Part shown: positions 5,155 to 10,760 of the stretch, piece by piece
Numbering within the stretch: the first letter of the stretch is position 1
Layout: the number at the start of each line of letters is the position of its first letter
Origin: a bacterium
Lineage (GTDB): Bacteria; NPL-UPA2; JAGMAN01
Reading direction: 5' to 3'
Assembly (NCBI GenBank): GCA_023130215.1
Contig: JAGMAN010000055.1
Span: forward strand, 1 to 10,760
Length of the DNA: 10,760 bases
The notes under the pieces: generated by a model
Databases searched by the model: none
The model's input: only the letters and a program-made list of their open reading frames with translations
What the model was told of the DNA's origin: nothing
Program-made: the position numbers and the translations under genes

Positions 5155-5210
5155 GCCTAACATTCAAGCTCACCTGCTGGCAATGAGCACCAGCGAATTG
5201 CCAGTTAGGT
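5155..5210. repeat. attC-like integron recombination site
   Basis: On the plus strand GCCTAAC (5155-5161) fits RYYYAAC and GTTAGGT (5204-5210) fits GTTRRRY; the two are complementary except at the outer base. Inside is a perfect 8-bp inverted repeat, CTGGCAAT (5177-5184) and ATTGCCAG (5197-5204), around a 12-base loop. ATTCAAGC follows the first box, as in many known attC sites. The 56-base length fits short attC elements. The site sits 11 bases after the stop of the 5222-5572 gene and just before the promoter of the next gene pair, as expected at a cassette junction. The internal arms are asymmetric (15 bases against none), so the match is good but not perfect. Confidence 0.68.
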
Positions 5211-5221
5211 GTTCGACGGGA

Positions 5222-5572
5222 TTACTTGGTTGTGCTCTTTTCCAATCTTTTTTGTTTCTTATTTATAGTGGCAAATGTAATAAACGATAGAAAAGACAAC
5301 TGACTTAGATGAGGCCACGAACTTAGCAGAAAAAACAAGAAGCATAAAGAAGCAAGGGAAACAAGAAATATCTTTTTCTCAGGCTTAATAGGAGACTTAA
5401 CCTTTGATGCATCAAATGGGATAAAAACCAAGTAAGATAGAAAGGACAAGAAAGACAAATATGATAATTGAGACAGATGCTGATAGGAATCACTACCCAG
5501 AAAGCCGAGAAAACCAAGAAAACCTATAAATCCAATAGCTCTCAGAAATCTACTATCATTTGCTCGTTTCAT
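5222..5572 (-). CDS. Low-complexity hydrophobic membrane protein of unknown function
   Basis: I do not recognise a characterised family. The 116 residues are rich in F, L, S and G. A G-F-L-G-F-L-G repeat spans 14-26, and L-S-Y-L-S-F-L-S-F-L-S-Y-L spans 36-48. A charged loop (54-67, with K-S-P-I-K-P-E-K-K) leads to a hydrophobic segment (68-86). A partial repeat H-L-S-Q-L-S-F-L-S-F (88-97) echoes H-L-S-Q-L-S-Y-L-S-F (32-41), and a basic tail (104-116) ends the protein. Three or four membrane segments are likely. A good Shine-Dalgarno (GGAGG, 5582-5578) five bases before the ATG and a strong promoter upstream argue that it is expressed. Its position directly before an attC-like site suggests a gene cassette. 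The repetitive composition leaves some chance that it is not a true protein gene. Confidence 0.6.
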   Translation of the reverse strand: MKRANDSRFLRAIGFIGFLGFLGFLGSDSYQHLSQLSYLSFLSFLSYLVFIPFDASKVKSPIKPEKKIFLVSLASLCFLFFLLSSWPHLSQLSFLSFITFATINKKQKRLEKSTTK

Positions 5573-5603
5573 TTATGCCTCCATTTTTCTATCCGTCGAA
5601 TAA

Positions 5604-5621
5604 TTAATAGACAAAGTTCAT
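5604..5621 (-). CDS. Possible five-codon leader ORF
   Basis: ATG-AAC-TTT-GTC-TAT-TAA encodes M-N-F-V-Y. A perfect AGGAGG (5637-5632) lies 10 bases upstream, almost at the predicted transcription start. It lies in the leader of the membrane-protein gene. It may be a short upstream peptide or only a ribosome standby site; the sequence alone cannot decide. Confidence 0.3.
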   Translation of the reverse strand: MNFVY

Positions 5622-5643
5622 GTTTGTATTTCCTCCTAGGGTA

Positions 5644-5700
5644 ATCGTAGCACTGTTTGAGGTATCTGTCAACAATTTTTCAAATTTTTCAAATTTTTTA
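5644..5700 (-). promoter_or_regulatory. Strong promoter with A-tract upstream element
   Basis: On the minus strand TTGACA (5672-5667) is followed by 17 bases and TACGAT (5649-5644). Directly upstream are three A-tracts in a roughly 9-base repeat (AAAAAATTTG, AAAAATTTG, AAAAATTG; 5699-5673), which look like an UP element or intrinsically bent DNA. The predicted start near 5637 is 65 bases before the ATG of the membrane protein. Confidence 0.72.
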
Positions 5701-5893
5701 TCTCCCTGGAAAGGTTTGGAAAAGATGTCCAGGAAATCTTAGAAAGGGTCAGGAAAGCAGAAGGCCGGGGATGGAGAGAAGACAGAGAAGGGAACAGCCA
5801 AAGTGGCCTCTGGAGAAGACTGCTGAAAGAATGGAGAGAGGGGAACACCCAGGGAGGTTCTGGAGGAGAGAGATGAGACGAGTTTTAAAATTC
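5701..5893. other. Intergenic spacer with strong purine bias on the plus strand
   Basis: No gene, RNA or terminator is recognisable between the der stop and the promoter at 5644-5700. The plus strand is dominated by G and A runs (for example GGAGAGAAGACAGAGAAGGG near 5772-5791 and GGAGGAGAGAGATGAGACG near 5862-5880). A plus-strand reading frame crosses it and enters der, but resembles no protein. There is no clear hairpin-plus-T-run terminator after der. Confidence 0.5.
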
Positions 5894-7315
5894 CTACCTT
5901 TTTCTCCCGCCCCTGGAGATAATCTTTATTGGGGTTCCCTGGAATCCAAAGGCCTGGCGGAGTCTATTGCTGATGTAGCGGTGGTATGATTCGCTGATAA
6001 ACCGGGGATTATCAGCGTAAAGGGCAAAGGTAGGTGGTTTTATTCCTACCTGGCTAAGGCGCTGTAGTTTCACTGGCTTGGCTCGCCTGCCAGCAGGCCG
6101 ATGGGATTTAGCCTCCTCAAAAACCCTGTCCAGGATTCTCTTAGCTGGCCGAAGCATCTGCTCTTTAGTCACCTCCCTCAGGAGGTCAATGACTTTGAAG
6201 ACCCGCTGTCCAGTAAGAGCTGAGACAAAAATAATAGGAGCGAAATTTAGGAAAGGAAGTTTCTTCTTAATTATTTCTCTATACTCCTCTATTAATCTGC
6301 CTTCGGATTCCCGTGCTTGCTTACTGGCTATGTGATTTTTAATAGTATCGGAAGCGGATGATTTTTGATATTCAACTACTAAGTCCCACTTATTTCCCAC
6401 GATAATAACCCCCCTGCCCTTCTCCTCGATATAGCCAGCTATTCGGCTATCCTGGGCACTCACCCCTTCCCAGGCATCGAAGAGAAGCAGGGCAATGTCA
6501 CAGCGTTCAAGGCTCCTTTGAGCTCGAGCAATGCTATAACTTTCAACCTGATGGCGGACTTTGCCTCTCGGCCGCATCCCGGCTGTATCAATAAAGATGA
6601 ATCTTTCTTCACCAAGACGGAAAATAGTATCCACGGCATCCCGGGTGGTCCCCGGCTCCTCATCAACGATGAGCCTCTCTTCCTGAAGAAGCCTATTAAT
6701 GAAGGAGGATTTCCCAACATTTGGTCTCCCCACTACAGCTACTTTGATGCCTGGGGGGAGAGTCCGCCGTAGCCCCTCGCTCCACTCGGGACAACCAGGT
6801 AGGCAACCCTGAGTGCGAACGGGTAGGAGGGCCGGCAGCAGTTCAGTCACCTTATCCAGAAGCTCATTTATTCTCAGGCCGTGAATAGCTGAGATGGGAA
6901 CCGGCTCCCCCAAACCCAATTGGTAGAACTGGGAGATGGTTATCTCTGATTCTAAATTATCAACTTTGTTCACGACCAGAATTATCGGCTTATCGGACTT
7001 GCGCAGGCGCTTCCCTATTTCTTCATCTACAGAGGTTAGGCCATCTTGAGCATCGACAACGAAGAGGATTAAATCTGCCTCTTGAATAGCTATCCTCACC
7101 TGCTCCCTGACCAATGACGAGATTCCCTGAGAGGCATCGGGTACCAGCCCCCCTGTGTCAATTAAGGAGAAACTCTTCCTGCTCCATTCCCCCTCAGCGT
7201 AAATTCTATCCCGGGTGACGCCTGGCTCTCGCTCAACGATAGCTCTACGCTCTCCAATGATTCGATTGAAGAGAGTGGATTTGCCCACGTTGGGGCGACC
7301 AACAATGGCCATCAT
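5894..7315 (-). CDS. der: Ribosome-assembly GTPase Der (EngA)
   Basis: Der has tandem GTPase domains and is needed for 50S subunit maturation. With the ATG at 7315 the protein is 473 residues. Domain 1: G6-R-P-N-V-G-K-S-T14, D-T-G-G (53-56), N-K-V-D (116-119), S-A (142-143). Domain 2: G196-R-P-N-V-G-K-S-S204, D-T-A-G (243-246), N-K-W-D (308-311), S-A-L (365-367). The C-terminal KH-like domain spans about 380-473 and ends in a basic tail. A lysine/glutamate-rich insert (about 316-344) after N-K-W-D makes the protein somewhat longer than usual. The start follows the pgsA stop by four bases, with AAAGGTG seven bases before the ATG. The frame stays open upstream to 7381, but those residues are not family-like. 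Confidence 0.96.
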   Translation of the reverse strand: MMAIVGRPNVGKSTLFNRIIGERRAIVEREPGVTRDRIYAEGEWSRKSFSLIDTGGLVPDASQGISSLVREQVRIAIQEADLILFVVDAQDGLTSVDEEIGKRLRKSDKPIILVVNKVDNLESEITISQFYQLGLGEPVPISAIHGLRINELLDKVTELLPALLPVRTQGCLPGCPEWSEGLRRTLPPGIKVAVVGRPNVGKSSFINRLLQEERLIVDEEPGTTRDAVDTIFRLGEERFIFIDTAGMRPRGKVRHQVESYSIARAQRSLERCDIALLLFDAWEGVSAQDSRIAGYIEEKGRGVIIVGNKWDLVVEYQKSSASDTIKNHIASKQARESEGRLIEEYREIIKKKLPFLNFAPIIFVSALTGQRVFKVIDLLREVTKEQMLRPAKRILDRVFEEAKSHRPAGRRAKPVKLQRLSQVGIKPPTFALYADNPRFISESYHRYISNRLRQAFGFQGTPIKIISRGGRKR

Positions 7316-7319
7316 AGGT

Positions 7320-7874
7320 TCACACCTTTCTCTCATTGAGAATCCGACCTCCCTTAAGAATGTAATCGAAAAAGGAGACAATGGTAAAACATATAGCTAA
7401 AATCCAGATGGGCTTAAGAACTCCAAGGGGAAGATTGAGCAGGGTAAAGATGACCACTCCCATCTGTAAGACGGTAGTCATCTTTCCGAGGAAGGAAGGC
7501 TTGACTTTTAGGTCGCCTGAGGTGACCAGGATGAGAGCTACGCCAATGACAAGAATTGTATCCCGACTAACTACCACTACTGGAATCCAGGCCGGGAGCT
7601 GGCAGGGAAGACTTTCGGTAATAGTTAGTAAGATGAAGGAGACATTGAGGAGTAATTTATCGGCTAAAGGGTCTAAATAAGACCCTAACTTCGTTCGCTC
7701 ATTTCTGATGCGAGCTATGAGACCGTCTAAGGCATCGGTAAGGGAGGCTAAGCTGAAGATAGCCAAGGCAAGCAGCCTGATGAAATCGTTCCCTGCCCGG
7801 TGGTAGCCTAAGGTAATGACGAAGAGCGGAATGAGAAGAATGCGAACTATAGTTAAGCAATTCGGGATATTCAT
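7320..7874 (-). CDS. pgsA: CDP-alcohol phosphatidyltransferase, probably phosphatidylglycerophosphate synthase
   Basis: PgsA transfers a phosphatidyl group from CDP-diacylglycerol to glycerol-3-phosphate, the first committed step of phosphatidylglycerol synthesis, at the inner face of the membrane. The 184 residues contain the complete family signature D47-x2-D50-G-x2-A-R-x8-G64-x3-D68-x3-D72, the metal-binding catalytic site. The start [12 protein letters not shown] is typical of PgsA. Several hydrophobic segments follow (about 9-24, 33-46, 76-90, 95-115, 130-175). The start ATG overlaps the trpA stop (ATGA), so it is translationally coupled to trpA. Another CDP-alcohol substrate (for example inositol phosphate) cannot be ruled out, but length and N-terminus favour PgsA. 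Confidence 0.92.
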   Translation of the reverse strand: MNIPNCLTIVRILLIPLFVITLGYHRAGNDFIRLLALAIFSLASLTDALDGLIARIRNERTKLGSYLDPLADKLLLNVSFILLTITESLPCQLPAWIPVVVVSRDTILVIGVALILVTSGDLKVKPSFLGKMTTVLQMGVVIFTLLNLPLGVLKPIWILAICFTIVSFFDYILKGGRILNERKV

Positions 7875-8674
7875 TCCCTGTCCCTGATTCCAGCAACCAG
7901 TTCCTCCACAAATTTTCCTACTTCTCTGACCAGTCCCTTATGCCCTAAGTTCTCTTCTACCTTTCTAACAATAGCGCTTCCGACAATCACTCCGTCAGCA
8001 AAGGAGGCAATTTCTCTGACCTGCTTTGGGTTGGATATGCCAAAGCCAACAGCGATTGGCTTCAGGGTAAAACGCCGAATTTTAGTAATGGTCGGCTTTA
8101 TGGCCTCAGCTAACCTCTCCCTGACACCTGTAACTCCCGTTAAAGAAACATAATAGATAAAGCCGGATGAATACCGAGCCACCAACTTTATCCTTTTTAG
8201 AGTGCTGGTAGGAGCTACTAAAAATATAGTATCCAATCCCATTTTTTGAGCAAGGCTCCTTAAATCTTTCCCTTCTTCTGGAGGCAGATCCGGAATAATC
8301 ACTCCATCAACTCCTCCCTTTACCGCCTCCTTAACAAATCTCTCTAAGCCATATTTATAAACAGGATTATAGTAGGTAAGAAGGGCAAGTGGAATCTCAG
8401 TCTCCCTCCTCAAATCTTTGACCAGGCCCAGAACATCCTTTAATCTAACCTTGTTCTTAAGGGCTCGCTCTGAAGCTGCCTGTATGGTTGGCCCATCGGC
8501 CAGGGGGTCGGAGAAGGGTACTCCTAATTCAATGATATCTACTCCTCTTTGCTCCAATTCCAAGACCAGGGACTTGGTAGTGATTAAATCAGGGTCTCCA
8601 GCGGTTATGAAGGCAATGAAGGCTTTCTCCTCTTTCTTTCTCAACTGCTCAAACTTCTCAGCGATTCTACTCAC
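7871..8674 (-). CDS. trpA: Tryptophan synthase alpha chain
   Basis: TrpA cleaves indole-3-glycerol phosphate to indole and glyceraldehyde-3-phosphate and channels indole to TrpB. The 267-residue TIM barrel shows I-T-A-G-D-P (23-28), the catalytic E49 in [14 protein letters not shown]60-G-P (D60 also catalytic), the flexible loop with S-L-T-G-V-T-G-V-R, and the phosphate-binding G-F-G-I-S and [10 protein letters not shown] near the end. The start is a GTG sharing GTGA with the trpB stop; GAGGTGG upstream serves as Shine-Dalgarno. Confidence 0.98.
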   Translation of the reverse strand: MSRIAEKFEQLRKKEEKAFIAFITAGDPDLITTKSLVLELEQRGVDIIELGVPFSDPLADGPTIQAASERALKNKVRLKDVLGLVKDLRRETEIPLALLTYYNPVYKYGLERFVKEAVKGGVDGVIIPDLPPEEGKDLRSLAQKMGLDTIFLVAPTSTLKRIKLVARYSSGFIYYVSLTGVTGVRERLAEAIKPTITKIRRFTLKPIAVGFGISNPKQVREIASFADGVIVGSAIVRKVEENLGHKGLVREVGKFVEELVAGIRDRE

Positions 8675-9870
8675 TTCTTGCCACCTCTCAATATCTCTGA
8701 AACGATCTGCACGTCTTTATCCCCTCTTCCAGAAAGGCAAATGATGATTATCTTGCTTCTCGGCAATTTGGGAGCTAACTTCATTGCATAGGCAATAGCG
8801 TGAGCTGGCTCCAAGGCCGGAATCATTCCTTCCAGCTCCGAGGTCAACTCAAAGGCTTTTAGAGCCTCCTTATCCGTAACTGAGACATATTCAGCTCTTC
8901 CCGTCTCCTTATAGAAGCTGTGCTCCGGTCCAACCCCAGGGTAGTCCAGCCCGGCCGAGACAGAATGGGTAGTCATAATCTGTCCATTTCTGTCTTGGAG
9001 GAGGTAGCTTCGGCTTCCATGCAGGACTCCCATGCTACCCGCCAAGAGAGCAGCGGCATGCTTTGTCGTTTGAAGACCAAGTCCTCCTGCCTCCACTCCA
9101 ATGAATTTTACCTTATCCTTGTAGAAGGGATGGAAAAGCCCCAGGGAGTTACTTCCTCCTCCCACACAAGCGACAAGATAGTCGGGAAGCCTTCTCTCAA
9201 CCTTCAGAATCTGTTTCTTCGTCTCCCTGCCAATCACCAATTGAAAATCCCGCACCATCATCGGATAAGGATGGGGGCCGACGACGGAGCCGAGGACATA
9301 ATGGGTAGAGCGAACATTTGTCACCCAGTCTCTGATGGTCTCATTGATAGCATCTTTAAGGGTCCTGCTTCCCGAGGAGACCGGGATGACTTTGGTTCCC
9401 AGTAACTGCATTCGATACACATTGATAGCCTGCCTCTCTATATCCTCCTCCCCCATATAGACTTCGCAGCGCAGACCAAACATAGCCGCTGCCGTAGCTG
9501 TGGCCACTCCATGCTGACCTGCTCCCGTCTCAGCAATGATGCGTTTCTTGCCCATTCTCTTAGCCAGCAGAACCTGTCCTAAGGTATTATTGATCTTATG
9601 AGCTCCGGTATGGGCCAGGTCCTCCCGCTTTAGATAAATCTTCGCTCCTTCTAACTCCCTGGTCAGCCTTTCAGCAAGATAAAGAGGAGTTGGCCGACCA
9701 GCATACTCTCTCAGATAATAATTTAGTTCCTTCTGGAATGCCCGGTCTCTCTTTGCCTTTAAATAGGCCTTCTCTAACTCATCAAGGGCTGACATCAAGG
9801 TCTCCGGAACGAACTTCCCTCCAAAAATCCCGAAACGACCGTTCTTATCTGGTAGCTTCACCTTTCCCAT
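8671..9870 (-). CDS. trpB: Tryptophan synthase beta chain
   Basis: TrpB condenses indole with serine to form tryptophan using pyridoxal phosphate. The 399 residues are the standard TrpB1 length. Motifs: R-F-G[10 protein letters not shown] (12-24); PLP lysine K92 in H-T-G-A-H-K-I-N-N; catalytic E114 in A-E-T-G-A-G-Q-H-G; phosphate-binding G-G-G-S-N (237-241); and L-S-G-R-G-D-K-D (379-386). The ATG at 9870 has GAGGAG five bases upstream and lies within trpF, overlapping it by 26 bases. Confidence 0.98.
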   Translation of the reverse strand: MGKVKLPDKNGRFGIFGGKFVPETLMSALDELEKAYLKAKRDRAFQKELNYYLREYAGRPTPLYLAERLTRELEGAKIYLKREDLAHTGAHKINNTLGQVLLAKRMGKKRIIAETGAGQHGVATATAAAMFGLRCEVYMGEEDIERQAINVYRMQLLGTKVIPVSSGSRTLKDAINETIRDWVTNVRSTHYVLGSVVGPHPYPMMVRDFQLVIGRETKKQILKVERRLPDYLVACVGGGSNSLGLFHPFYKDKVKFIGVEAGGLGLQTTKHAAALLAGSMGVLHGSRSYLLQDRNGQIMTTHSVSAGLDYPGVGPEHSFYKETGRAEYVSVTDKEALKAFELTSELEGMIPALEPAHAIAYAMKLAPKLPRSKIIIICLSGRGDKDVQIVSEILRGGKK

Positions 9871-10480
9871 CCGTTCTCCTCACTGCTTCTATGAAGGCTC
9901 TCATCTTCTTGTGGTCCTTCTTGCCAGGGGCCTTCTCAATCTGGCTGCTAACATCAACTCCGTATGGTCTGACCTTCCTGACAGCCTCTACTACATTATC
10001 TGGCCCCAGTCCTCCTGCTAAGATAATGGGCGGGCCGATTTTCTTTGCCTCAATGGCTAAGTTCCAGTTAAAGGCCTCACCCGTCCCCCCTGCCATCCCC
10101 TCCACATAAGCATCCAATAGATAAGCATTTACCTTATAGGAGGAGATAGTTTTTAATGTTTCCTCATCTTTTATACGAAATGCTTTTATCATCTTGCGGG
10201 GAAACAGTTTGCAGTAGTCAGGTGATTCATTCCCATGAAACTGTAGAGCATCCAACAGGCACTCTTTCATAATCTCTCTGACCACTTCAGCTCGCTCATC
10301 TACAAAAAGACCAACCACAGTTATAAAGGGAGGAAGCGAGCGAATAATCTGAGATGCCACCTCAGGACCAATGCGGCGGGGACTTTCAGCAAAGACAAAT
10401 CCAAGGGCATCTGCCCCCAGCTCCACCGCCCCGAGAGCATCCTTCAGATTAGTTATCCCGCATATCTTTATCCTGGTCAT
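9845..10480 (-). CDS. trpF: Phosphoribosylanthranilate isomerase
   Basis: TrpF converts phosphoribosylanthranilate to CdRP in tryptophan synthesis. The 211-residue TIM barrel carries the catalytic C7 in K-I-C-G-I-T and D123 in L-L-D-A-Y, with G-F-V-F-A-x-S-P-R-R-I (27-37), Q-F-H-G-N-E (80-85), G-G-T-G (131-134) and L-A-G-G-L (phosphate site). The start overlaps the trpC stop (ATGA), with AGGA eight bases upstream. The last residues, [10 protein letters not shown], run into the trpB start and are a non-conserved extension. Confidence 0.97.
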   Translation of the reverse strand: MTRIKICGITNLKDALGAVELGADALGFVFAESPRRIGPEVASQIIRSLPPFITVVGLFVDERAEVVREIMKECLLDALQFHGNESPDYCKLFPRKMIKAFRIKDEETLKTISSYKVNAYLLDAYVEGMAGGTGEAFNWNLAIEAKKIGPPIILAGGLGPDNVVEAVRKVRPYGVDVSSQIEKAPGKKDHKKMRAFIEAVRRTDGKGEATR

Positions 10481-10760
10481 TTCTGCTTTCCTGATAATTC
10501 TTCTATCTTTCCTCTTATATCCTTGCTTCTTAGCAATGATTCGCCGACCAGGATAGCGTCTACCTTCTCCTCAGCAAGTAGTTGCACATCCTCCCGACTT
10601 CGAATACCACTTTCAGCTACTACTATCTTACTATCTGGAATTAATTTCCTCAGCCGCCGGGTAGTAGAAAGGTCAACTTGAAAGGTGGAAAGGTCTCTAT
10701 TATTTATTCCAATAATCTCAGCCGGGGTCTCTAAGACTTTTTTCAATTCCTCCTCATTAT
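10477..10760 (-). CDS. trpC: Indole-3-glycerol phosphate synthase, C-terminal part (runs off the right edge)
   Basis: TrpC closes the indole ring of CdRP to give indole-3-glycerol phosphate, the substrate of TrpA. About 94 C-terminal residues are visible, entering the window at N-E-E-E-L-K-K-V-L. Signature motifs: I-I-G-I-N-N-R-D-L-S-T-F, V-A-E-S-G-I (catalytic/phosphate-binding Glu and Ser) and A-I-L-V-G-E-S-L-L. The frame is open to the window edge, so the 5' end lies to the right and a TTG at 10746 is not the start. It is coupled to trpF by an ATGA overlap. Confidence 0.96.
   Translation of the reverse strand, partial: NEEELKKVLETPAEIIGINNRDLSTFQVDLSTTRRLRKLIPDSKIVVAESGIRSREDVQLLAEEKVDAILVGESLLRSKDIRGKIEELSGKQK

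Noticed and set aside
5672-5700. The roughly 9-base CAAATTTTT tandem repeat as a CRISPR or iteron array
   Set aside because: Only three short AT-rich units sit directly upstream of a -35 box. An UP element or bent DNA explains them better.
5657-5989. Plus-strand frame of 110 codons across the purine-rich spacer
   Set aside because: It is low complexity, overlaps the promoter on the minus strand and the 3' end of der, and shows no domain or ribosome site.
7320-7381. Longer Der reading from ATG at 7381
   Set aside because: The extra 22 residues are not family-like and overlap the pgsA coding end. The ATG at 7315 has a Shine-Dalgarno and the expected N-terminus.

Overview
Every gene I can support lies on the minus strand, so the window reads right to left. 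The core gene content (trp operon, pgsA, der, ychF, and rpsF-ssb-rpsR-rplI-dnaB) identifies a bacterial chromosome. Shine-Dalgarno sites are strong purine runs and several starts are GTG or TTG (trpA GTG, rpsR GTG, rpsF TTG, ychF probably TTG). Ribosomal protein S18 is the cysteine-containing, zinc-ribbon form. With the integron-like accessory genes, this fits an uncultivated environmental bacterium, but I cannot assign a phylum from this sequence alone.

Right part (10760-5894): trpC (3' part only)-trpF-trpB-trpA-pgsA-der. The genes overlap or nearly touch (ATGA, 26-base overlap, GTGA, ATGA, 4-base gap), so they look like one translationally coupled operon. It joins the last steps of tryptophan synthesis to phosphatidylglycerophosphate synthase and a ribosome-assembly GTPase.

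Middle part (about 5893-3280): an accessory island between core genes. In transcription order it holds a purine-asymmetric spacer; a strong promoter with an A-tract upstream element; a low-complexity membrane protein gene (5572-5222); an integron-type attC-like site (5210-5155); a second promoter placed for leaderless translation; a DUF4258 / YgiT-like toxin-antitoxin-type pair; and the first half of a second attC-like site (4560 onward). That half-site runs into the 5' RNA part of a group II intron (4496 to about 4056), which is cut off near the start of its protein-coding region. An AT-rich gene of unknown function follows directly (4041-3364). This arrangement matches a small integron cassette cluster without a visible integrase, disrupted by an intron remnant.

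Left part (3280-1): ychF with its own promoter and a palindromic repeat at its start. Next comes a near-consensus promoter (TTGACA-17-TATAGT) abutting the ychF stop codon, which drives rpsF-ssb-rpsR-rplI-dnaB. In that operon ssb overlaps rpsR by 32 bases, rpsR/rplI overlap as TAATG, and dnaB runs off the left edge. These genes couple synthesis of ribosomal proteins S6, S18 and L9 with the replication proteins SSB and the replicative helicase.
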